A DNA stretch of 64,000 nucleotides from Nemertoderma westbladi. Its lineage: Eukaryota; Xenacoelomorpha; Nemertodermatida; Nemertodermatidae. Positions 31,935-41,962 of this stretch are shown one piece after another. The position numbers and the translations under genes are program-made. The stretch's first letter is position 1, and each line of letters opens with the position of its first letter. The stretch lies in the NCBI GenBank assembly GCA_032718475.1, contig JAUCBJ010005606.1, forward strand, positions 1 through 64,000. Reading direction: 5' to 3'. The notes below the pieces were generated by a model. It was not told the DNA's origin, ran no database searches, and worked only from the letters and a program-made list of their open reading frames with translations.

Positions 31935-34780
31935 TAGTCAACGCAGTACTCGTCTTCATTATAAGCCTCGTTGTTGTCGTCCTGTTTTGTATTTAAATAT
32001 ATCTCCTAAACGCAGACTGACGATCTTTATAACTACCGATGCATTCAATAGGCGAAGACAGGTATGGTTTTGGTTTATAGGAATATAGTATACGCAGTAC
32101 TCTTCTTCATTATATGCCTCGTTGCGCCTGTCGCTCATCCTGTTTTGTCATAAAATAGTTTTTCTAAACGCAGCCTGACGACCTTTATACAGTTATAACT
32201 AGAGAGCCAGCAAGCTGGCTGGAAGGAGCCCGGGGGGAAGAATCCTAGCCAATACTAAACTAAACAATTGTCTAAATGGTGTGATGATACATAGCTGACT
32301 TTGTGGCTTGCCCCACATAATAAAAAATGAAACCACTAACACTAACAACCGAATATTTATAAGAAAATGCCCATGATTCACAACCAGATAAATAACAAGT
32401 TAGATTTACCAGTACAGGTACGGTTACCTTTCTTTTTGAAAACCATTAGATTTAACAATTAATAGAAGTCTAGGTCGCGGCGAAAAATAATAACGCAAAT
32501 TAAACAACCATACAATCGGCCTACACACTTTTTTATTATTCGAAATAAATTCGCTAACAGAAAATATCTAAACTAATTTATTTATTTACTAATTAATCTA
32601 AACGAGAAGGTGAACAATTGTTTCTACACAATTAATTATGACGACTTTTATGGGATATGTAATATTTACTGTTCAATAATAATTTACAATCTCCCATTCC
32701 AACACATTCCCAGAGAGTAATAATATCATCAATATAACAAACTAAGTGGATTATAATTCGATTTCTTCAGCCAAGTCCAATAGCTATTTTTCTGAAATTT
32801 ATATTGCTAATTTAATTATTTGGCATATTCTGTTTGTGGCGCAGACTAAAATAATAATAACATTGTTGACATACAGTCTTTGAACCTTTCAGTCTTTCTC
32901 AGCAGTACTTTGTGGCTCGTCCCACATAATAAAAACTGAAACTTTGCTATGACAACACACCCGGTTCTTTTAAATTTGCGTGATTTGATTTATGCTCGCA
33001 CCACTATTTGTAAGAAATATTAAAACTTATCTTACAGTATGCCAATGTAGTAATGGTATTAAAATATAATTAAATTAATTTACACTATTAATGCTTCAGC
33101 TAAAAAATCGTTTCAGCTAAAAAATCGTATGTAATAAAAAAAATAAGAATATTTTTAATATGTGTATATGTAATATAGGTATTACTGCTAAGTTAGGCAG
33201 TAGGCCAGAGCGGGCTCCTTAAATACATGCAACTACTGTATTATAGTGTAGGTCAACTATAAAACATTTTGCAATCCACAATGAGTATCGACTGCAATAG
33301 GACACAACACACTGCTTTGTGTAACTAAAATTCATTCTCCTGATCCACCCCCTAACATAGCAGAGTGAGTAACCTTATTGTAGATATACCCTTAGGAAGC
33401 ACTGGGAGAGCAATCAGCTTATGGGGTAATAACATTAGAAACCAACAGCTTATGTGTGAGTAAACATTGCCTTTCCTTATAGCCTACTAGTAAAACTTGG
33501 CAACCAACACGTTTTTCTATGACTGTGTATAACATATTAAGCCATATTTCATCATGAACACCGGCTGTTATTTTACCATTGCTTTTAATTTCGCGACAAA
33601 ACAATGTCAAAAAACTAAATATATCGAATACCACACATAGAATCGATCTGAAATTTTGTAACGCGATTATGAACCTCAAAAGCAATGTACTTGCAAAATT
33701 TCATCAAAATCGCCAGGCAGGAAGTGCCTGAACCTGGATAATTATCAGTCAGTCAGTATGTCAGTCAATGTAATGTATCCTGAAGATTCTTACAGTAAGT
33801 ATCCCGCTGTCAAGCGGGCTCCTAATTATGCGAAGTTTCGAAACTGTTCGAGTAACTGCTGATACATCTATGTGGATATGTGTGATACAACGCCAACGCA
33901 TCGTATGCCGATGTAGTAATATGGGCAGATTCGAAACGGGAAATTCGACGCAAATAACAGCTCGTTATTCTCAAAAATAAAACTGTAACCTGTTCTATTG
34001 TGTTTAGTTTATTGTTTTGGTTAAAATAACGTGCCACCTTAACCTGCTCCTTTCCCTAAATTGAGAATTTAACATTGAGGCGGGATATTAATTCGCCAAG
34101 GCGGGTTTTGCGTCCAGTTTCCCCCCCCCCCCCCCCCTGTCTCAATATGGGTATTGAAATAATAATAAATTAATTAACACTCTTAAAGCTGCAGCGAAAA
34201 AGTGTAGCTAATTTCCTAGAATACATAAAAATTAAAAATATTATTTTTAAGAACATTAATTTTACTACTTTGCAGAAATTAAATTAAACAGTAACCAGAC
34301 AAATATATTGTGGAATAAACTATTTCAGATATAAGCCTACAACAGCCATGCCATGCATAGTATTTGTTATTATATCTGCTTGTTATTATATCTGGTTAGT
34401 TGCCAGTACATAGTCTGATGCAGACCGGTAGGTCGAAAACGTTTACTATTGTATCTTTATCTAATATAATATAACCAGCTAAAGACCCTCAATACTTTAT
34501 TTTTTCTATCATCTTTACTTTATTATATCTGTCATTTTAACTGAGATACAATACAGGCAGGCAGCGTATATGGTGGGGGAGTAAGAATGCTGTCTGGGCT
34601 GTCTATTAAAATTCCCATCTGGTTAGGCTAAGCAACAACTCCCAGCAGCCCTAGCTCCACACCAGCAGAGACTAGATATGGTGACCAATAATGGAGAGGA
34701 TTACATTTGTACTCAATAATTGTGCCGTTTTAATTACGTTTAGATCAATTAAAGACACATTTATTAAAGCAAATCTACGG
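31935..34780 (+). repeat. copy of repeat R broken by nested insertions
   Basis: 31935-32200 matches 39390-39655, and 33826-33930 plus 34145-34780 match 39657-40260 in the same order. In the copy at 39.4-40.3 kb these blocks are contiguous, so here the element is split by a 1.6-kb insert at about 32201-33825 and a 0.21-kb insert at about 33932-34144. The left block contains an internal duplication (GCAGTACTCGTCTTCATTAT present twice, about 160 bp apart). No ORF. Confidence 0.7.
32201..33825. mobile_element. 1.6-kb non-autonomous insertion in repeat R
   Basis: Boundaries are inferred from the uninterrupted copy. The left end starts near CTAGAGAGCCAGCAAGCTGGCT, which forms a hairpin; the right end is CCCGCTGTCAAGCGGGCTCCTAA, also a hairpin, just before a T. 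A hairpin followed by CTAA|T is Helitron-like, but the hairpin-to-end spacing is shorter than usual. The interior is AT-rich, with no rolling-circle replicase or other ORF. Confidence 0.4.
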
Positions 34781-34816
34781 AGCCCCTAAAGGGACATGGG
34801 TTTCCCCTTTTTTTTC

Positions 34817-35435
34817 TAAGTCTGGCCCAGAGATACTAAGTCCGGGCCAGAGATACTAAGTCCGGCCCGGAGATACTATCTCAGGCCCTGAGATACTAAG
34901 TCCGGCCCGGAGATACTATCTCAGGCACGGAGATACTAAGTCCGGCCTGGAGATACTATCTATCTCAGGCCCTGAGATACTAAGTCCGGCCTGGAGATAC
35001 TATCTCAGGCCCGGAGATACTAAGTCCGGCCCGGAGATACTATCTCAGGTCCGGAGATACTAAGTCCGGCCCGGAGATACTATCTCAGGTCCGGAGATAC
35101 TATCTCAGGCCCTGAGATACTAAGTCCGGCCCGGAGATACTATCTCAGGCCCACTGAACAAGGATACTATAGTCCGGCCCGGAGATACTATCTCAGAGCT
35201 ACACTGAGGTACTACGTCCGGCCTCGCAGCAGTACTCTCTCTGGCCCTGAGATACTAAAATGTCTCGGCCCGGATTGCATACTATCTCAATGTGCCCTGA
35301 ATTGATTATCTAAGTCCGGCCCGGAGATACTATCTCATGGCCCGGTGATACTTTAGCTCCGGCCTCGGAGTTACTATCCTCAGGCCCGGAGATACTAAGT
35401 CCGGCCCGGACCATACTATCTCAGGCCCGGTGATA
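34817..35435. repeat. 20-bp minisatellite, dimeric and partly degenerate
   Basis: Alternating 20-bp units CTAAGTCCGGCCCGGAGATA and CTATCTCAGGCCCGGAGATA form a 40-bp higher-order repeat. The first half (to about 35150) is regular; the second half shows many small insertions and substitutions. Confidence 0.9.
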
Positions 35436-36054
35436 CTCTGCCATCTGCATTTACGCAGTTCCAGCTACTCGTTTATGAGGGCAGCCTATACTTCATAGCT
35501 GCTATTCATACTCACACGTCCATACTCATTTCAGGCACCTTTGTGACTGACCGAATACAGAGACGCTATGTCGTGTTCGGATTTACATACACCTAGCTGT
35601 TGCAGTTTAACTTATCCGCAGGCCATTTAGCCATTGCCTAAACCAAATATACAGTAGGCATAGTTTCTTAGTCCATATTAATAGAAAACAGATCAAGTTC
35701 AAACAGTTTCTGTAGCCGTTGCAAGGGTATTAGATCATTAAGTCTTTATATAATGCCCGTTGGTAGGTCGGCTTTTATTCAATGGCACGGGGTCATGCCT
35801 CCCTCCAAATATGTAACTACTTTGTATTGTGCTGTGCTAACAATACTCTTGTGTCTCCATATTAAATATCTCACAAATTGAAATGTGAAACTTAATTTCC
35901 ATGTTCCCGTCAAGATGTCTGTACTTGTAGAACACGAAGTGGGGCCTTCGCGCAGCACGTGACTTAAATTTAATTTAAGTACTAATTCGAAAGTATTACT
36001 GTATTAGCAAATTTTAAGCAGATTTCGCCTAATCACTTTTTACCTCTTTCATTT
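35436..36054. other. spacer with segment homologous to 61010-61190
   Basis: 35511-35700 (ACACGTCCATACTCATTTC...CAAATATACAGTAGGCATAG) matches about 61018-61180. It may be an LTR fragment of the second BEL-like family or part of a receptor upstream duplication. A small piece of repeat R (GGGGCCTTCGCGCAGCACG) is at 35941. Confidence 0.5.
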
Positions 36055-37105
36055 CTATTCAGACATTTCTGACTCTAGCGGTATAGTGAGAACTGAAGAT
36101 GGATTAGGGTCTCCAGCCCCACAAAGACACAGCCTATGGATGAATAGTACATACGTACATCGGCCAAGTTTCATCTTGAATAACGGATAACGAAATGAGA
36201 GACGGATCTCACTTTCAGAAATTTCGTCGTATAGCGGCAGACCGATTAAATCTCCCCCCCCCCCCCCCCCCCCCCCCACAAAGACGCAGCATGTGGTCCA
36301 GAATATATGGCAAGATTCAGCTTAAACTGATTAAAATCAATGAGACGGGAGAATCTATTCACTTTCAGGCATAAAGTAGTCCTATAGCGGGTGACTGTTG
36401 AACTGATTTTCAACAAAACAAATTTTCAACTTGGCAGCTTTAAATTCGACAAAGTTATAAGCATGTCAATATCATAACGACGACAACGATTTCACTTTCA
36501 GACATTTGGCCCTCTAGCGGCAGACTGGAGAACTGCAGATGGATTCGCCTCCTTTGAAAGTCACAGCTAATGGTCTAATACATATCTGCCAAGTTTCAGC
36601 TTAAACGGATTAAAAGCAAAGAAATGGGAGGGCATTTAATGTTTAGACATGTGGCCCTCTAGCGGGAGACCATTGCACTGATGGTGTCTGAAAGTCTCTC
36701 AAAACTCTCAACTTTAGCTCATATTGATACCTACAAATTTTCAACTTGGCAGCTTTAAATCCGACAAAGTTATTAGCATGTCAAAATCGTAACGACGACG
36801 ACGATTTCACTTTCAGACCTTTAGCCCTCTAGCGGCAGACTGGAGAACTGCAGATGGATTCGCCTCCTTTGAAAGTCACAGCTAATGGTCTAATACATAT
36901 CTGCCAAGTTTCAGCTTAAACGGATTAAAAGCAAAGAAATGGGAGGGCATTTAATGTTTAGACATGTGGCCCTCTAGCGGGAGACCATTGCACTGATGGT
37001 GTCTGAAAGTCTCTCAAAAATCTCAACTTTTGCTCATATTGATACCTACAAATTTTAACTTGGCAGCTTTAAATCCGACAAAGTTATTAGCATGTCAAAA
37101 TCGTA
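36055..37105. repeat. about 157-bp satellite with 315-bp higher-order repeat
   Basis: Monomers recur around CAGACATTTGGCCCTCTAGC at about 36060, 36210, 36365, 36495, 36650, 36812 and 36960. Two adjacent monomer types form a 315-bp dimer repeated with high identity (36421, 36736 and 37051 start equivalent copies). A C-run of about 27 lies at 36251-36277 within an older monomer. Confidence 0.85.
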
Positions 37106-37398
<293 letters not shown>

Positions 37399-37474
37399 AA
37401 CTATTTGCATAAATTGACCCACCCCCTAACAGTGTCAATTCGCTAAGGCTCCGCCAACTTCGTGGCTCGCCCCA

Positions 37475-38700
37475 CAATGAGCTATAATAACTTCATACAA
37501 TGGCAATTACGGAAGAGGTCAGATTGTGGTTCGTTTGACAAGACTGGTTCTGGGCCAGACAGACTACAGTTTGATAGGGGCGTAACGGAAAATGCATAAC
37601 ACCTCACTACACTATAAGCCGGCCGTTAGATGGCCCGGCCAATGTCCATATCTGACTAATATCAATATCAATATGTAATGGCTGGATTCTGGCTTTTTTA
37701 AGAGCAGCGATTTTTGTATGTCCGTTCTTTTGACTTTTTTTGTCCACATTTATTTACGAATTTACCATTATGACTTTTGTTGTCCACTGAATGGCTTTTT
37801 ATAAACGTGCGCATTTCTTCAAACTGTCAGACTGATGATTTCTGGATTGTCAGATAGTTTATTTTACAGTGCTTACAAATTTAATGACAAAACTAGTAAT
37901 GGCAGCACTAAACATTAGCTTACACATGACAAACGCTTAATTTTATTGTTAGTACTGCGAACTGAAACAAAAATTTTACTAGTTTCAGTTTGAATAAATT
38001 AATATAAAGTAATTAATTTATTAAATCAATTAATGAAATTAATTAAATTAATTTCAGTCTTAAAAAATTCAAGTATCAGTTTCAGTTGAGAAAAATGTCA
38101 AAAACAATTTTAGTTTCAGTTCAGTTCGCAGGGCTACTTATGTTGCAATACTGTATTGACTACTGCTTCGTGAACGCAGACCTCGATTCAGTGGTAGCTC
38201 GCTCGACATAAGAATAGGTAGGAGTAGTACTAAATTAAAATTATTTAATCCGCCGTATCCCCCATCGTGCCTAATTGCCATTACATTATGTCACACATGA
38301 TTGCCACAAGCACTTAACATCAACTATCTGACAATCCAGAAATCATCAGTCTGACAGTTTGAAGAAATGCGCACGTATATAAAAAGCCATTCAGTGGACA
38401 ACAAAAGTCATTATGGTAAATTCGTAAATAAATGCGGACAAAGAAGTCAAAAGAACGGACATACAAAAATCACTGCTCTTAAAAACGGCAGAATCCAGCC
38501 ATTGCTAGTCAGATATGGACATTGGCCGGGCCAGCTAACGGCCGGCTTATAGTGTAGTGAAGTTGTTATGAATTTTCCGTTACACCCCTATCAAACTGTA
38601 GTCTGACTGGCCCAGAACCAGTCTTGTCAAACGAACCACAATCTGACCTCTTCCGTAATTGCCATTGTATGAAGTTATTATAGCTCATTGTCTTCTAATA
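37475..38700. mobile_element. 1.2-kb foldback element with about 380-bp inverted arms
   Basis: Left arm 37475-37859 and right arm 38322-38700 are inverted copies with few differences (outer ends CAATGAGCTATAATAAC; inner ends GATTGTCAGATAGTT). The interior is AT-rich and non-coding. No clear target duplication. The short ORF at 38367-38552 is an arm artefact. Confidence 0.88.
37949..38145. mobile_element. nested short palindromic MITE inside the foldback
   Basis: The loop of the foldback carries its own inverted ends: TAGTACTGCGAACTGAAAC on the left and, inverted, TAGCCCTGCGAACTGAACTG on the right. About 195 bp, extremely A/T-rich centre. Confidence 0.5.
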
Positions 38701-39176
38701 TGTAGCTCATTCTAGGTTATCCTACTATGGGACTAACAGTAAATAGCTGTGTATAGATGAGTATAGATAGGAGAATCTATGTTTTATTAACTGAGCATAG
38801 GTGAATCTATATTATATTAGCTGAGTATATGTGAGTATGGATAAATTGTAGGCATATGGCCGGTTAAACTGGTAGGCATAGTAGTTCCTAACCTAAATAT
38901 TTTTAAAGCCACAATTTTATCAGTATCAGTGCAGCATACTCTGATACTGCCTTTACCATTAATTGACAGCCGTAGCCGTAGCCGCAGCCGCATAGGCCTA
39001 ACTGCCTACATAGAGGAGTGCCTGCATATATACTGGTACAGTATATCATGATTCATGTCATTGCCAGCCATATTATCTAATATCCTAGTTTTTAACATTT
39101 TTAGCCGATTTCCTAGGAATTAGTGTTACTGACTAATTTTGCTTAAAGCCTGCAACATATATACTAGAAGCAATAA
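38701..39176. other. spacer, nothing recognised
   Basis: Two short GAGTATAGATGAG/GAGAATCTATRTT-type repeats near 38755-38835 and a CCGTAGCCGTAGCCGCAGCCG stretch at about 38970. No gene. Confidence 0.4.
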
Positions 39177-40561
39177 CACGTTCGTGGGGCCATCGCGCAG
39201 GACGAGGCTCAGTTATCAGATACAGATTAAAATTGAGCGACTGCATCACAAAATCAGGTTTTGAGAAATTTACCCACACCACCAATCAATCAAAGAAAGG
39301 GGGACAGTACGTGTTCACCCCTTTTAATCTGCACCCCCCCCCCCCCCACCCTTCCCACCCACCAGTAATTTATAACTACCGATGCCTTCAACACAGTAGG
39401 CAGTACTCGTCTTCATTATTATAAACGTCGTTGTGCTCGTCCTGTTTTGTATTTAAACATATTTCATAAACGCAAACTGACAGACGATCTTTATAACTAC
39501 CGATGCCTTCAATAGGCGAAGCCAGGTATGGTTAATAGGAACATAGTCTACGCAGTACTGGTCTTCATTATATGCCTCGCTGCGCTCGTCGCTCGTCCTG
39601 TTTTGCATTAAAATATTTTTCCTAAACGCAGACTGACGATCTTTATACAGTTATAAATATGCGAAGTTTCGAAACTGTGCGAGTAACTGCTGATACATCT
39701 ATGTGGATATGTGTGATATGTGGAGATGTGTGATACAACGCCAACGCATCTTATGCCGATGTAGTAATATGGGTATTGAAATAATATTAAATTAATGTAC
39801 ACTCTTAAAGCTGCAGCGAAAATATGTAGCTAATTTCCTAGGTTACATATAAAATAATAATATTATTTTTAAGAACATTAATTTTACTACTTTGCAAAAA
39901 TTCAATTAAAAAATAACCAGACAAATATATTGCGGAATAAACTACTTCAGATATAAGCCTACAACAGCCATGAGTATTTATGTCATTATATCGTCTTCAC
40001 TTGCGATAGTAAGTAATACAACATTTATAGTATAGAGTCAATAGGAATTGAAATACAGGCAGTGTGGTTGGAGTTATGTCTGTGTTGCTATAGCAATACC
40101 ACTGGCTGCCTATTACAGTACAATTCCCCTCTGCCCTGGTGCCAGCTAGCAGCTCTACACCCCCGCAGAGACTATGTTGACTAATAATGGGCAGGATTAA
40201 ATTTATACTCAATAATTGTGCCGCTTTAATTACGTTTAGATCAATTAAAGACACATTTATTAAAGCAAATCACTTGAACTAATTAAAAACTATAATGGAA
40301 TGTTGTATGGGGATTACAGATTTAAGTATAATTATTTAAATCTTATACTACAGTAGAAAATAATTAATATCCTTTAAGGAGGCAGGTTGAAATTGATGTT
40401 TTTACCCTAATCAACTTAATTAACTAATTAACTGCTATTATCTTAGCTTCTCGAAGGCCACGCGAAAATTCAACTTGGATAATTTCTAAACTTTGGCCAG
40501 ACTACATGTGTACCAAGTTTGGTTAAATTTCATTAACATTTGGTTGAGTTATTAACGTTTA
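39177..40561 (+). repeat. longest copy of dispersed repeat R
   Basis: Begins at CACGTTCGTGGGGCCATCGC and runs through blocks matching 31935-32200, 33826-34780 and 2850-3240 to the GGTTGAGTTATTAACG...GACAGAACAACAG region. It ends in the TTCGTCGCTCGCCCCAC unit amplified immediately downstream. A C-run lies at 39335-39348. No coding capacity; non-autonomous. Confidence 0.65.
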
Positions 40562-41573
40562 AAATTGGACACGACAGAACAACAGAACAACAGATCGACA
40601 GATCAACAGAGCAACAGACACACCGATTGAGTTAGTGGTATCTGTATGCTAAGCTCGCTTACTTTCGTCGCTCGCCCCACAGAACAACAGATCGACAGAT
40701 CAACAGAGCAACAGACACACCGATTGAGTTAGTGGTATCTGTATGCTAAGCTCGCTTACTTTCGTCGCTCGCCCCACAGAACAACAGATCAACAGAACAA
40801 CAGAGCAACAGACACACCGATTGAGTTAGTGGTACCTGTATGCTAAGCTCGCTTACTTTCGTCGCTCGCCCCACAGAACAACAGATCAACAGAACAACAG
40901 AGCAACAGACACACCGATTGAGTTAGTGGTACCTGTATGCTAAGATCGCTTACTTTCGTCGCTCGCCCCACAGAACAACAGATCAACAGAACAACAGAGC
41001 AACAGACACACCGATTGAGTTAGTGGTACCTGTATGCTGAGCTCGCTTAATTTCGTCGCTCGCCCCACAGAACAACAGATCAACAGAACAACAGAGCAAC
41101 AGACACACCGATTGAGTTAGTGGTACCTGTATGCTGAGCTCGCTTTCTTTCGTCGCTCGCCCCACAGAACAACAGATCAACAGAACAACAGAGCAACAGA
41201 CACACCGATTGAGTTAGTGGTACCTGTATGCTAAGATCGCTTACTTTCGTCGCTCGCCCCACAGAACAACAGATCAACAGAACAACAGAGCAACAGAACA
41301 ACAGACACACCGATTGAGTTAGTGGTACCTGTATGCTAAGCTCGCTTACTTTCGTCGCTCGCCCCACAACAGACACACCGATTGAGTTAGTGGTACCTGT
41401 ATGCTAAGCTCGCTTACTTTCGTCGCTCGCCCCACAACAGACACACCGATTGAGTTAGTGGTACCTGTATGCTAAGCTCGCTTACTTTCGTCGCTCGCCC
41501 CACAACAGACACACCGATTGAGTTAGTGGTACCTGTATGCTAAGCTCGCTTACTTTCGTCGCTCGCCCCACAC
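40562..41573. repeat. 97-bp satellite grading into 68-bp units
   Basis: Eight or so copies of a 97-bp unit (CAGACACACCGATTGAGTTA...GCTCGCCCCACAGAACAACAG) are followed by about four 68-bp units lacking the AGAACAACAGATC segment. The unit is the right end of repeat R. Minus-strand ORFs here are periodic artefacts. Confidence 0.93.
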
Positions 41574-41739
41574 TACAAGGAGATGTACATGTTTGCATAA
41601 TCACTTCAGTGGGCCGACATTCCGGCCATCTCATTAAAAATTATCATTTTAGCCTTATATATCGTTATCCAATGAATGAAGTTTTTATAAAATTATCCAT
41701 AATAAAATTCGAATTTATTTTTCGAATAAGCTCTTGATT

Positions 41740-41962
41740 TAGATTTGTATAGAACATATTCCTAGTTCCTACCTCATTACAACAGATACCAGTACTCTAA
41801 TTTACAACTGTTGAATGAAATGTAGTCAGTTATTACTATTTTATTTCTGAGGTTCAGATTTCCTGTACATTCTGTCGATTTGTGTTCTATTAAAAAAAAT
41901 ATTATTCTGTATATTTTACAATAATGGTTCAAATAATGCAATCTTGATTGTTATATGATATA
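41740..41962 (+). promoter_or_regulatory. conserved 5' flank of receptor C
   Basis: This segment aligns with gaps to 61490-61647 upstream of receptor D (shared CATATTCCT, GAATGAAATGTAG/GAACTAAATGTAG, TTCAAATAATG). Its position directly before the start codon suggests promoter and leader sequence retained after duplication. No individual site is claimed. Confidence 0.45.

Noticed and set aside
38367-38552. 61-codon ORF in the foldback arm
   Set aside because: Non-coding arm sequence; the mirrored arm does not preserve it.
40983-41376. Cys-rich repetitive minus-strand ORFs
   Set aside because: Periodic translations of the 97-bp satellite.
41948-41962. Upstream start of receptor C
   Set aside because: The codon at 41948 is TTG; the ATG at 41963 matches the receptor D start and is followed directly by the signal peptide.
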